DNA of 64,000 bases from Alphaproteobacteria bacterium (GTDB lineage: Bacteria; Pseudomonadota; Alphaproteobacteria; Micropepsales; Micropepsaceae), in the NCBI GenBank assembly GCA_947475445.1, contig CANJLC010000005.1, positions 62,001 to 126,000 of the forward strand, given 5' to 3'. Shown here in pieces: positions 47,582 through 57,542 of the stretch (within the stretch, counting starts at the first letter, position 1; every line of letters begins with the position of its first letter). The notes under the pieces were generated by a model. That model saw nothing but the letters and a program-made list of their open reading frames with translations. It did not search any database and was not told the DNA's origin. Both the position numbers and the translations under genes were made by a program.

Positions 47582-49036
47582 ATGTCCTCCGCTGCCGCCG
47601 ACACCAAGAATACTGTTGCCGCCATCGGCGAGAAGTACAAATACGGCTTCGTCACCGATATCGAGATGGAGAAGGCGCCCAAGGGCCTGTCGGAAGACAC
47701 GGTGCGCTTTGTCTCTGCCAAGAAGGGCGAACCGCAATGGATGCTGGATTGGCGCCTGGGCGCCTTCAGGCGCTGGGGCGAAATGAAAGAGCCCAACTGG
47801 GCGCGCGTCCACTATCCCAAGATCGATTACCAGAATGCCTATTATTACGCCGCGCCCAAGAACACGCCCTTGAAGCAGTCGCTGGATGAAGTCGACCCCA
47901 AGTTGCTGGAAACCTACAAGAAGCTGGGCATCCCGCTGAATGAGCAGATGGCGCTGGCCGGCGTTGCGGTGGACGCGGTGTTCGATTCGGTTTCGGTGGC
48001 GACCACCTTCAAGGACAAGCTGAACGAGGTCGGCGTGATCTTCTGCCCGATCAGCGAAGCCATTCGCGATTACCCCGATCTGGTGAAGCAATATCTGGGC
48101 ACCGTCGTGCCGGTGACCGACAATTTCTTCGCCACCCTGAACGCGGCGGTATTCACCGACGGCACCTTTGTCTATGTCCCCAAGGGCGTGCGCTGCCCGA
48201 TGGAGCTTTCCACCTATTTCCGCATCAATGCCAGCGAGACGGGCCAGTTCGAACGCACCCTGATCATCGCCGATGAAGGCTCTTACGTCTCCTATCTGGA
48301 AGGCTGCACCGCGCCCAAGCGCGATGAAAACCAGCTGCACGCCGCCGTGGTCGAGCTGGTGGCGCTGGAAGGCGCCGAGATCAAATATTCCACGGTGCAG
48401 AACTGGTACCCCGGCGACGAAAATGGCTTGGGCGGCATTTATAATTTCGTCACCAAGCGCGGCGATTGCCGCGGCGACCGCTCGAAAATTTCATGGACCC
48501 AGGTGGAAACCGGCTCCGCCATCACCTGGAAATATCCCAGTTGCATCCTGCGCGGCGACGGCAGCGTGGGCGAATTCTACTCCATCGCCATCGCCAACCA
48601 TTACCAGCAGGCCGATACCGGCACCAAGATGATCCATCTGGGCAAGAACACGCGCAGCCGCATCATTTCCAAGGGCATCAGCGCCGGCAAGGCGCAGAAC
48701 ACCTATCGCGGCCAGGTCAGCGTCTATGGCAAGGCGGAAGATGCGCGCAATTTCACCCAGTGCGACTCGCTGCTGATCGGCGGCGATTGCGGCGCCCATA
48801 CCGTGCCCTATATCGAAAGCCGCAATCCCACCGCCCGCATCGAACATGAGGCGACCACCTCCAAGATCGCCGACGACCAGCTGTTTTATTGCCTGCAACG
48901 CGGCCTGGGGCAGGAAGAAGCGGTGGCGCTGATCGTCAACGGGTTTTGCAAGGAAGTGCTGCAGCAGCTGCCGATGGAATTTGCGGTCGAGGCGCAAAAA
49001 CTGGTTGGAATTTCTCTGGAAGGTTCAGTGGGTTAG
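47582..49036 (+). CDS. sufB: Fe-S cluster assembly scaffold subunit SufB
   Basis: 484 residues. SufB is the core scaffold of the SufBCD complex, receiving sulfur and building [4Fe-4S] clusters. Family features include [34 protein letters not shown], the conserved Cys region near [24 protein letters not shown], and the C-terminal [29 protein letters not shown]. Length is normal. Confidence 0.97.
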   Translation: MSSAAADTKNTVAAIGEKYKYGFVTDIEMEKAPKGLSEDTVRFVSAKKGEPQWMLDWRLGAFRRWGEMKEPNWARVHYPKIDYQNAYYYAAPKNTPLKQSLDEVDPKLLETYKKLGIPLNEQMALAGVAVDAVFDSVSVATTFKDKLNEVGVIFCPISEAIRDYPDLVKQYLGTVVPVTDNFFATLNAAVFTDGTFVYVPKGVRCPMELSTYFRINASETGQFERTLIIADEGSYVSYLEGCTAPKRDENQLHAAVVELVALEGAEIKYSTVQNWYPGDENGLGGIYNFVTKRGDCRGDRSKISWTQVETGSAITWKYPSCILRGDGSVGEFYSIAIANHYQQADTGTKMIHLGKNTRSRIISKGISAGKAQNTYRGQVSVYGKAEDARNFTQCDSLLIGGDCGAHTVPYIESRNPTARIEHEATTSKIADDQLFYCLQRGLGQEEAVALIVNGFCKEVLQQLPMEFAVEAQKLVGISLEGSVG

Positions 49037-49038
49037 TC

Positions 49039-49784
<746 letters not shown>

Positions 49785-49788
<4 letters not shown>

Positions 49789-50903
49789 GCAATTCGTCTG
49801 CCCTCGCTTTGCCGGTGGCGCGCCGCGAACAGGCGGCGTCGCATTACCGTGCCATGGGCGTGCCGCATCGCCGGGTCGAGGAATGGAAATATTCCGACCT
49901 GGCGCGGGCGCTGGGCGAAGAAGGTTTCAGCGACGGCACCGCCTGCTGGCATATTGGGCCATTGCCGGCGGGGGTGGAGATTTTCGACCTTGCCGAACCG
50001 AACGCGCCGGAATGGGTGCGCAAGCATCTGGGGTCGTTGAAGGAAAGCGTCATGAGCGCGGCATCCCTGGCCTATGCGCAGGGCGGCGTTGCGCTGCATG
50101 TCACCAAAGTGGCCGCTGGCCCTCTTGCGCTGGAATTTTCCGGCGCAGGCCATGTGCGGGCCCTGATTGTGATGGATGCCGGTGCGTCCCTCACGCTCCA
50201 GGAAAATCTGGCGGGCTGCGATCGCCGCAATATCGGTGTCGAGATTGTCCTGGGCGAGAAGGCGCAGCTGCATCATGTCCGCATCGCGCCGGTTGCCGCG
50301 GGCGCGGTGCAGGTGGAAGAAGTGGCGATGACGCTGGCGGCAGGCGCCGGATATCACAGTCATTACGCCAGCTTTGGCGCAAAATTGTCGCGTCTTGAGC
50401 TGGATATTGCTTTGGAAGGCGAGGGCGCTGAAGCGAATTTGTCCGGCGTCTCTGTCCTGGGCGAAGACAACCATGCCGATATCACCACCCGCATCAGCCA
50501 TGCCGTTGGTCTCACCCATTCCACCCAGCTTTTCAAGAAAGTGGCAGGCGGCAATAGCCGCGCCATCTATCAGGGCAAGGTGTCTGTCGAAAAAGGCGCC
50601 AATGGCTCCGACAGCCGCCAGACCGCCAAGGCGCTGTTGCTCAGCCGCCAGGCTGAGGCGGATCTCAAGCCCGAGCTGGAAATTTTCGCCGACGATGTCA
50701 AATGTGCCCATGGCGCAGCGGTGGGCGACTTGGACGCGGATTCGCTGTTCTATCTGCGCGCCCGGGGCATACCCGAAACCGATGCCCGCGCACTCCTGAT
50801 CCATGCGTTCCTGGAAGATGCCATGACGGGCATCGCCAACGCGGATCTGCGCGAACAGGTGCGCGGCGCCGTCAACGACGCCTTGGGCCGGGTGTCGGCA
50901 TGA
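49785..50903 (+). CDS. sufD: Fe-S assembly protein SufD
   Basis: 372-residue SufB paralogue that pairs with SufB in the complex. N-terminal RVEEWKYSDLARAL and C-terminal CAHGAAVGDLDADSLFYLRARGIPETDARALLIHAFLEDAM are characteristic, including the late His-containing loop. The GTG start overlaps the sufC stop (GTGA). Confidence 0.95.
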
Positions 50904-52144
50904 CCGCGCAAGGCAAAATCACCGCCAGCTTCGATGCCGCCGCCGCAAGGGCGGATTTCCCCATCCTGTCACGGCTGGTCCATGGCAAGAAGCTGGTTTA
51001 TCTCGACAGCGGCGCCTCGGCGCAAAAGCCGCGCCAGGTGCTGGACGCCATGAGCGAATTTGCCGGCACCGACTACGCCAATGTCCATCGCGGCGTGCAT
51101 TATCTTTCGGGTGCGGCCACGGACGCCTATGAAGCGGCCCGCCGGACCGTGCAGAAATTCCTGGGCGCCGCGCGGGAAGACGAGATCATCTTTACCAAGG
51201 GCGGCACGGAAGCCATCAACCTGGTTTCCTATTCCTTCCTGGCGCCGAAAATCCAGCCAGGCGACGAAATCCTTCTGTCGGTGATGGAGCATCATTCCAA
51301 CATCGTGCCCTGGCATTTCCTGCGCGAACGCCAGGGTGCGGTGCTGAAATGGGTAGATGTCCGTGACGATGGCAGCCTCGATCTCGAGGCGCTGGATGCT
51401 GCGATCAATTCCAGGACCAAACTGGTCGCCATCACCCATATGTCCAATGTCCTGGGCACAGTGACGCCGCTCAAGGATATTGTCGCCCGCGCCCATGCCA
51501 AGGGCGTGCCGGTTCTGGCCGATGGCTGCCAGGGCGCCGTGCATGAATTGGTGGATGTCCAGGCGCTGGACATCGATTTCTACGCCCTGACCGGCCACAA
51601 GCTTTATGGCCCCACCGGCATCGGCGCGCTCTATGCCAGGCGCGCGCACCTGAAAGCCATGCGCCCTTTCAATGGCGGCGGCGAAATGATCCGCGAAGTC
51701 ACCCGGGACATCGTCACCTATGCTGACGCGCCCGCCCGTTTTGAAGCCGGCACTCCGCCGATCATTGAAACGGTCGGGCTGGCGGCGGCGCTTGATTATC
51801 TGTCCGGTTTTGATCGCGCTGCCGTGAAGGCGCACGAGCAGGACCTTTATGCGTATGCCCGTTCCAAAATTGGGGAACTTGGCTGGGCGCGGGTGATCGG
51901 CGATGCGCCGGGCAAGGGCGCCATTCTTTCTTTTGAGGCCGAGGGGATGCATGCCCACGACCTCGCCACCATATTGGACAGGGAAGGCGTGGCGGTACGG
52001 GCCGGGCATCATTGCGCCCAGGTCCTGATGGAGCGGTTCGGCGTGGGTTCCACCACCCGTGCCAGCTTCGGCTTGTACAACAGCCGCGCCGATGTGGATG
52101 TGTTTATCGCGGGCCTGCGCAAGGCACGGGAGATTTTGGGCTAG
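50900..52144 (+). CDS. sufS: Cysteine desulfurase SufS
   Basis: 414-residue class II desulfurase. The PLP lysine is in ALTGHKLYGPTGIGALY and the catalytic Cys in VRAGHHCAQVLMERFG, the SufS-type position. N-terminal RADFPILSRLVHGKKLVYLDSGASAQKP is typical. It hands sulfur to SufU or the scaffold. The start is the ATG overlapping the sufD stop; the track shows a longer frame extending into sufD. Confidence 0.95.
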   Translation: MTAQGKITASFDAAAARADFPILSRLVHGKKLVYLDSGASAQKPRQVLDAMSEFAGTDYANVHRGVHYLSGAATDAYEAARRTVQKFLGAAREDEIIFTKGGTEAINLVSYSFLAPKIQPGDEILLSVMEHHSNIVPWHFLRERQGAVLKWVDVRDDGSLDLEALDAAINSRTKLVAITHMSNVLGTVTPLKDIVARAHAKGVPVLADGCQGAVHELVDVQALDIDFYALTGHKLYGPTGIGALYARRAHLKAMRPFNGGGEMIREVTRDIVTYADAPARFEAGTPPIIETVGLAAALDYLSGFDRAAVKAHEQDLYAYARSKIGELGWARVIGDAPGKGAILSFEAEGMHAHDLATILDREGVAVRAGHHCAQVLMERFGVGSTTRASFGLYNSRADVDVFIAGLRKAREILG

Positions 52145-52146
52145 GC

Positions 52147-52593
52147 ATGGATAATTCGCTGCGCGAACTTTACCAGGAAGTGATCCTCGACCATTCGCGG
52201 CATCCGCGGCATTTCGGGGTGCTGGACAATGCCACCCACAAGGCTGAGGGCTACAATCCCTTGTGCGGCGACCGCGTCACCGTGATGCTGGTGCTGGGCG
52301 AAGACAGCCGGGTTGCCGACATCAAGTTCCAGGGCAAGGGCTGCGCCATCAGCCAGGCTTCGGCCTCCCTGATGACCGACATGCTGGCGGGCCGCACCCT
52401 GGATGAAGCGCAGAAACTGATGGACGGCTTTGTCCATCTGGTGAAAGGCGACGACGCCGGCGAACTGTCCGCCGACGACCGCGAACATCTCGAAGCCATG
52501 TCCGGCCTGTCCGAATTTCCCATGCGGGTGAAATGCGCCACTCTGGCCTGGCACACCTTTCACAATGCGGTGGAAGAGGGGGCCGTGACGTGA
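52147..52593 (+). CDS. sufU: SufU-like Fe-S assembly protein
   Basis: 148 residues in the IscU/NifU-N family. The three conserved Cys are in NPLCGDR, GKGCAIS and RVKCATLAW. Between the second and third Cys is the extra stretch typical of SufU rather than IscU (SADDREHLEAMSGLSEFPMRVKC), and the HscA-binding LPPVK is missing. In Firmicutes SufU is a zinc sulfurtransferase for SufS; the same role is inferred here. Confidence 0.92.
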   Translation: MDNSLRELYQEVILDHSRHPRHFGVLDNATHKAEGYNPLCGDRVTVMLVLGEDSRVADIKFQGKGCAISQASASLMTDMLAGRTLDEAQKLMDGFVHLVKGDDAGELSADDREHLEAMSGLSEFPMRVKCATLAWHTFHNAVEEGAVT

Positions 52594-52964
52594 GCGAGAT
52601 CGCCGACCAACCCGCGCTCAAGGCAGAAATCACCAGTTCGGCCCTGTCGCCGCAGGAATTGGACGAGTTCACCTCCAAGCTGGTGACCGCCCTCAAGACC
52701 GTCTATGACCCGGAAATCCCGGTGGACATTTACGAACTCGGGCTTATCTATAAGGTCGATGTCGCGGACAACAAGGATGTTGCAGTGGACATGACCCTGA
52801 CCGCGCCCAATTGCCCCGTGGCCGGCGAAATGCCGGGCATGGTCAAGGACGCACTGGAAAAGGTGGAAGGCATTGGCGAGGTCAAGGTCGCCATGACTTT
52901 CGATCCGCCCTGGACGCCCGAGCGGATGAGCGAAGAAGCCAAACTCGAATTGAACATGTACTGA
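52590..52964 (+). CDS. sufT: SufT/MIP18-type Fe-S assembly factor (DUF59)
   Basis: 124-residue DUF59 protein. The core is LVTALKTVYDPEIPVDIYELGLIYKVDVADNKDVAVDMTLTAPNCPVAGEMPGMVKDAL, including the conserved DPEIPV and the Cys in TAPNCP. Involved in Fe-S protein maturation in many bacteria. The GTG start overlaps the sufU stop (GTGA), and its own TGA overlaps the sufA ATG. Confidence 0.93.
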   Translation: MSEIADQPALKAEITSSALSPQELDEFTSKLVTALKTVYDPEIPVDIYELGLIYKVDVADNKDVAVDMTLTAPNCPVAGEMPGMVKDALEKVEGIGEVKVAMTFDPPWTPERMSEEAKLELNMY

Positions 52965-53347
52965 TGGAAACACAGGTCAAAAAGGCCCGCCGCGAACGCC
53001 CCAAGCCGGTCCGCTTGAGCGAAGCCGCCGCGGTGCGCCTGCGCGAAATCATGACGGATGCGCAGGGCAAGTATCTGGGCGTGCGGGTGGGCGTTACCAA
53101 TGGCGGCTGCGCCGGCATGAGCTACACCATGAATTATGCGGAAGAAACCAGCCCGCATGACGAGGTGATGGAAGACCAGGGCGTGAAGATATTCATCGAG
53201 CCCAGCGCCATCCTGTTCCTGATCGGCACCGAACTGGACTTCGAGACCACCAAGCTGGGTTCGCGCTTTACGTTCAAGAATCCGAACCAGACAGCCGCGT
53301 GCGGCTGTGGCGAAAGCGTTTCCATAACGCCCGCCGCGATCGGCTGA
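52964..53347 (+). CDS. sufA: Fe-S carrier protein, SufA/IscA family
   Basis: 127-residue A-type carrier that delivers clusters to targets. The three ligand Cys are present: GVTNGGCAGMSYTM and the C-terminal TAACGCGES. IFIEPSAILFLIGTELDFE is typical. An extended basic N-terminus (METQVKKARRERPKPVRLSE) is slightly longer than usual. Coupled to both sufT and the TfoX-like gene by one-base stop/start overlaps. Confidence 0.95.
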   Translation: METQVKKARRERPKPVRLSEAAAVRLREIMTDAQGKYLGVRVGVTNGGCAGMSYTMNYAEETSPHDEVMEDQGVKIFIEPSAILFLIGTELDFETTKLGSRFTFKNPNQTAACGCGESVSITPAAIG

Positions 53348-53688
53348 TGGCGAAAGCCGATCCGTCCCGCTTCGACGACCTTTTCAGTGCCTTTGGGAGA
53401 ATTGCCGTGCGCCGCATGTTTGGCGGCGAGGGTCTGTTCGTGGATGGGCTGATGATCGGGCTGGTGATACAGGACCGCATTTATCTCAAGACCGACGACC
53501 AGTCGCGCAAGGCCTATATTGCGGAAAAGTCCAAGCCCTTCACCTATAGCGCCAAGGGCGGCAAGAAAGTCAGCCTGAACTATTACGCGATTCCCGAACG
53601 GATCCATGACGATCCGGAGCTGTTTGCGGATTGGGCGCGCGCGGCGCACGCCGTCGCTCGCGCCAAGCCGGTGAAAAAGAAGAAATAG
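53347..53688 (+). CDS. TfoX N-terminal domain protein
   Basis: 113 residues of the TfoX_N domain: LFSAFGRIAVRRMFGGEGLFVDGLMIGLVIQDRIYLKTDDQSRKAYIAEKSKPFTYS and the later KVSLNYYAIPERIHDDPELFADWARAA. The full TfoX competence regulator also has a C-terminal domain, absent here. Its ATG overlaps the sufA stop, so it is translated as the last suf gene. Its role is unknown. The Lys-rich tail (KPVKKKK) may bind nucleic acid. Confidence 0.9.
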   Translation: MAKADPSRFDDLFSAFGRIAVRRMFGGEGLFVDGLMIGLVIQDRIYLKTDDQSRKAYIAEKSKPFTYSAKGGKKVSLNYYAIPERIHDDPELFADWARAAHAVARAKPVKKKK

Positions 53689-54477
53689 CTATTCGCCCGT
53701 GAATTTTGGCGGGCGTTTGTTCCGGAAGGCCGCAACGCCTTCCTGAAAATCCTTGCTTTGTGCCGCCTTCTGCTGCGCCGCTTGCTCCAGCGCCAGCTGA
53801 TCTTCGTAAGCATTGCCCGGGCTGTCCCACAATAACTTGCGTGTCAGGCGCAAGGACGCCGGTCCCTTTGCCAACCGCTGCGCCAGCGCCAGCGCCTCCG
53901 CCATCAAATTCTCGTCCTCGGCCACATAATTGATCAGGCCCCATACCAGCGCCTTTTGGGCCGGCAGGTTTTCAGCCAGCAGCGCCAACTCGCGCGCCCG
54001 CGCCAGTCCCACCAGCCGCGGCAACAGCCAGCTGGAGCCGCCATCCGGCACCAGCCCGATGCGCGAGAAGCCCTGCAGGAAATAGGCGCTGCGGGCGGCA
54101 ATCGTCAGGTCGCCGGACAGTGCGAAGCTCATGCCGATACCGACCGCCGGGCCGTTCACCGCCATCACCAGCGGCATGCGCAAATCGCGCAAGCGACGCT
54201 GGAACGGATGATAGACCCGTTCCAGCAGGCGGCTGGCGCCGCCTTCGCCCAACTCCACTTCTGCCAGGTTGGCGCCGGCGCAGAAAGCCTTGCCTTCGCC
54301 CGTCAGGACCAGGGCGCGAAACTGCGTGTCCTTTTCAATGAAATCCAGCGCGGCCATCGCCCCGCCGATCATGGCCGGCGAAACGGCATTCATGACCTCG
54401 GGTTGGCTGAGTGCCAGGACCGCGACGCTGCCATGCCTCGTCACATGCACATGGTCAAAAGGAATTCGCTCGGCCAT
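53689..54477 (-). CDS. Enoyl-CoA hydratase/isomerase family protein
   Basis: 262-residue crotonase-fold protein. The N-terminal VAVLALSQPEVMNAVSPAMI and oxyanion-hole region GKAFCAGANLAEVELGEGGA are typical, followed by PLVMAVNGPAVGIGMSFALSGDLTIAARSAYFLQGFSRIGLVPDGGSSWLLPRLVG. The Glu of the second region seen in dehydratases is replaced (FSRIGLVPDGG), so the exact reaction is uncertain; PaaG- or 2-(1,2-epoxy-phenylacetyl)-CoA isomerase-like is possible. The preferred start is MAERIPFDHV. Convergent with the suf operon with no gap. Confidence 0.88.
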   Translation of the reverse strand: MAERIPFDHVHVTRHGSVAVLALSQPEVMNAVSPAMIGGAMAALDFIEKDTQFRALVLTGEGKAFCAGANLAEVELGEGGASRLLERVYHPFQRRLRDLRMPLVMAVNGPAVGIGMSFALSGDLTIAARSAYFLQGFSRIGLVPDGGSSWLLPRLVGLARARELALLAENLPAQKALVWGLINYVAEDENLMAEALALAQRLAKGPASLRLTRKLLWDSPGNAYEDQLALEQAAQQKAAQSKDFQEGVAAFRNKRPPKFTGE

Positions 54478-54521
54478 GCACGGGAGCATAGCGTCTGACG
54501 GGGGAGAGGAAAGAGCCTAAT

Positions 54522-55586
54522 TCAGGCCGCGCTGGGGACCAGCGTTGCGGCGCGGGGGTCGTCCTGGCCCAGCACCATGTTGCGGCCGCTGCGCTTGGCG
54601 CCATAAAGGCAGGCATCGGCCCGCCGGATCACGGCTTCGATGGAATCGCCCGGGGCGAACTGGGCCACGCCGATCGAAATGGTGATTGTGCCCAGCACAT
54701 CGCCCGTGGATTTCTTGACCAGCTTGCGGCCCTGCACCGCCAGGCGAATCTGGTCGGCGACATGAATGGCGTCGGCCAGGCTGGTGCCGCGGAGCAGCAC
54801 GCCAAATTCCTCGCCGCCATAACGGGCGGCCGTATCGCGGCCCTTGACGTTGTCCGACAGGCAGTTCGCCACCAGGCGCAACACCTGGTCGCCGGTCTGG
54901 TGGCCCCAGCTGTCGTTGAATTTCTTGAAATGGTCGATGTCGCACATCATCAGGCAGACATTCTCGCCTTCGCCCAGCGCCAGCATGCCTGTATCCATCG
55001 CGGCGTCAAAAGCCTTGCGGTTGGCAATGCCGGTCAAGGGATCAGTGAGGCTTTCCTTGCGCACATCGTCCAGCTTGCCGCGCAGGTCGCTGACCTGCTC
55101 CGAGGATTTCTGCAATTCACCCTCAAGTGTCCGGGTCTTCTCTTCCATCGCTTTGGTGGCGGCAATCAGGTCTTCCACCAGCTTGCGCATGTCGTCGGGG
55201 GACTGGTTGGCGCCCAGTTCGCCGGTCGCGGCGGACAGCGTGTTGGTATAGTCCTCGGCATGGCGGCCGGCCGATTCCAGCCTGACCAGCACATGGTCAA
55301 TGACCTGCGTGATGCCGGTGCCGACATTGTCCATGGCGCGCGCGGCGCGGGCGCCTGAGAGGCAGCGCAGCCGCAGGTCGGAGAGAATCTCGGGGGTGAA
55401 CGGCTTCTTGGCGGCGACCATGGCGCCGATCACCTGCGTCACGCCCGGATTTTCACCGGCGGCGAAGGCATAGAAAAGTTCGAAATTTTCCGGCGCGGGA
55501 ATGACATTGCATTCCCCCATAAGGGCGATCGCGGTCTTGGCGAGCGCTTGTTCTCTATCCGATCTGAACACGGTCCCATTCCCCAC
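54522..55586 (-). CDS. Diguanylate cyclase (GGDEF protein)
   Basis: 354 residues. The N-terminal ~170 residues are helical with no membrane segment (KTAIALMGECNVIPAPENFELFYAFAAGENPGV... and a coiled-coil EEKTRTLEGELQKSSEQVSDLRGKLDDV). The C-terminal GGDEF domain is intact: DPLTGIANRKAFD, MCDIDHFKKFNDSWGH, and the active site RYGGEEFGVLL. The inhibitory I-site, normally RxxD five residues before the motif, reads KGRD, so product feedback is probably weak. Makes c-di-GMP in the cytoplasm. Confidence 0.93.
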   Translation of the reverse strand: MGNGTVFRSDREQALAKTAIALMGECNVIPAPENFELFYAFAAGENPGVTQVIGAMVAAKKPFTPEILSDLRLRCLSGARAARAMDNVGTGITQVIDHVLVRLESAGRHAEDYTNTLSAATGELGANQSPDDMRKLVEDLIAATKAMEEKTRTLEGELQKSSEQVSDLRGKLDDVRKESLTDPLTGIANRKAFDAAMDTGMLALGEGENVCLMMCDIDHFKKFNDSWGHQTGDQVLRLVANCLSDNVKGRDTAARYGGEEFGVLLRGTSLADAIHVADQIRLAVQGRKLVKKSTGDVLGTITISIGVAQFAPGDSIEAVIRRADACLYGAKRSGRNMVLGQDDPRAATLVPSAA

Positions 55587-55716
55587 TGACCGCTTACAAT
55601 TACGCGCGGCAGGGCAAAGCTTCGCGCAATACGCGGTAAAAAAGCGTTAAGCGGGGAACCCAAGCTTTGGTTAATCGGAGCTTTTTTTGCCGGCAAATGC
55701 CCGGCCTGACGGCAAA

Positions 55717-57303
55717 TCAGCCCTTGGGGGATTCAGGCTTTTTCACCGGCACGGGCCGGAACAGGAAGGCGGGAAGCTGGCTTTTGTCCACCGCCTCGGA
55801 CTGGGCGGCGCGTTCATTGTGCTGGCGCTGGCTGCCCCGGTCGCGGTTTTCCTGGCGCGGCCCATCTTGCCTTGGGCCGTCCTGTTTGGGCCTGTCATGG
55901 CGCGGCTTGTCGTGATGGCGATGCTCCTGCCGCTTCTGCTCCGGCTTGGGGGCGTCGGCGATGGCGGGCGTGGGCGCGCTGGTTTCGACCTGCGCTTCGC
56001 GAATCTGGGTCGGCTCGATGGCGGCCACCTGGTCATGGAATTTTCCGTCCGGCGGACGGCGGTCGCGGTGCTTGCTGTCGCGCTTGCCGCCGCGGTCGCG
56101 GCCGCCGCTGCGCGGGCCGTCAAAGCGCGGCTTGCGCTCTTCGCGCACTTCGATGTCCATCATTTCCCGGCGCGCCAGTTTCTGGCCGGTGATCTTTTCG
56201 ATCGCCTCGATATATTTTCCGTCGCGCGATGACGCCAGCATGAAAGCGGCGCCGCTGCGGCCCGCACGTCCGGTGCGGCCGATGCGATGCACATAGTCGT
56301 CGGCATGGATCGGCACGTCGAAATTGAACACATGGCTGACGGCCGGAACGTCCAGCCCGCGCGCCGCGACATCGCTGGCGATCAGGATTTTCAGGTCCCC
56401 GGCGCGGAAACGGTCCAGTGTCTTGGTGCGCAGCGACTGGTCCAGATCGCCATGGATGGGAGCGGCATCGAAGCCGTGCTTGACCAGCGACTTGGCCACG
56501 ACGTCGACATCGCGCTTGCGGTTGCAGAACACGATGGCGTTGTTCAGCGTCGGCTCGGCTTCGCGGATCAGGCGGCGCAGCGCCTCGCGCTTGGCCCAGT
56601 CATTGGCGGGGATCATCACCAGTTCCTGGGTGATGTTGGTGGCGGTGGTGGCGGGGCGCGAAACTTCCACCCGCACCGGATTGTGCAGGAACTGGTCGGT
56701 CAGGCGCTGGATTTCCGGCGGCATGGTGGCCGAATAAAACAGCGTCTGGCGGGTGAAGGGCAGCTTCTTGCAGATTTCCTCGACATCGGGAATGAAACCC
56801 ATGTCCAGCATGCGGTCGGCTTCGTCAATCACCAGGATGTTGACCTGGGACAGCAGGATGCGGCCGCGCCCGAAATGGTCCATCAGGCGGCCCGGCGTGG
56901 CGATCAGCACGTCAACGCCGCGATCCAGCTTCTTGATCTGTTCGTCCATGGCCGTGCCGCCGATCAGCAGCGCATGGGTAAGCTTGGAATATTTGCTGTA
57001 GCGCGTGAAGTTCTCCGACACCTGGTCTGCCAGTTCGCGGGTCGGTTCCAGCACCAGGGCCCGGGGCATGCGCGCCTTGGCGCGTCCCTTGGACAGCATT
57101 TCGATCATGGGCAGGGTGAAGCTGGCGGTCTTGCCGGTGCCCGTCTGGGCGATGCCGATCAGGTCGCGCCGCTGCAAGGCATGGGGAATGCCCTGTGCCT
57201 GGATCGGCGTGGGGGTGGTGTAGCCGCTGTCGGCCACCGCCTTGAGGATTTCGGGGGAAAGGCCCAGGGCAGCAAAGCCGTTGGGCGCTTCAGTCGAAGC
57301 CAT
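55717..57303 (-). CDS. DEAD-box RNA helicase
   Basis: 528 residues from the ATG of MASTEAPNGFAALGLSPEIL. The helicase core (~10-375) shows the Q motif, AQTGTGKTASF, PTREL, DEAD, SAT, and the HRIGRTGRAGR motif VI. The C-terminal ~150 residues are disordered and basic (repeated RHDRPKQDGPRQ-like text), as in cold-shock and ribosome-assembly helicases of the RhlE group. The track starts 55 codons up at 57468, but that ATG sits in a promoter -10 box, so the shorter start is preferred; a GTG at 57372 is another option. Confidence 0.93.
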   Translation of the reverse strand: MASTEAPNGFAALGLSPEILKAVADSGYTTPTPIQAQGIPHALQRRDLIGIAQTGTGKTASFTLPMIEMLSKGRAKARMPRALVLEPTRELADQVSENFTRYSKYSKLTHALLIGGTAMDEQIKKLDRGVDVLIATPGRLMDHFGRGRILLSQVNILVIDEADRMLDMGFIPDVEEICKKLPFTRQTLFYSATMPPEIQRLTDQFLHNPVRVEVSRPATTATNITQELVMIPANDWAKREALRRLIREAEPTLNNAIVFCNRKRDVDVVAKSLVKHGFDAAPIHGDLDQSLRTKTLDRFRAGDLKILIASDVAARGLDVPAVSHVFNFDVPIHADDYVHRIGRTGRAGRSGAAFMLASSRDGKYIEAIEKITGQKLARREMMDIEVREERKPRFDGPRSGGRDRGGKRDSKHRDRRPPDGKFHDQVAAIEPTQIREAQVETSAPTPAIADAPKPEQKRQEHRHHDKPRHDRPKQDGPRQDGPRQENRDRGSQRQHNERAAQSEAVDKSQLPAFLFRPVPVKKPESPKG

Positions 57304-57463
57304 TTCTTCCGTGGAAGACTGGGCGTTATCAATAACTTCGCTGGTTCCGGCTTCCGCGCCGGAGATCGTCACTTGGGTCGTAGCACGCTCCTGAAAAGGG
57401 GCGCATCTGTCGCGCCCAAGTCTGGCAAAGCCCGTATTGGCCGCCGACTCTTTAAGTGCCCCG

Positions 57464-57491
57464 AACATAGGAATAAATGCCGGAATGTCAA
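57464..57491 (-). promoter_or_regulatory. Promoter of the DEAD-box helicase gene
   Basis: On the minus strand a perfect TTGACA is followed after 16 bases by TATGTT. This predicts a transcript start near 57457 and a leader of ~85-155 bases, depending on the start codon. It argues against the ORF-track start at 57468, which lies inside the -10 box. Confidence 0.6.
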
Positions 57492-57542
57492 TGTTTTATG
57501 TAAGGAGATTGACGCTGGCTGTGGCGCGCGCAAGCGTGGGAC

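Noticed and set aside
55600-55716. T-rich hairpin region after the helicase gene as a terminator
   Set aside because: The T run lies on the wrong side of the GCCGGCAAATGCCCGGC stem for the minus-strand helicase, and no plus-strand gene ends there.
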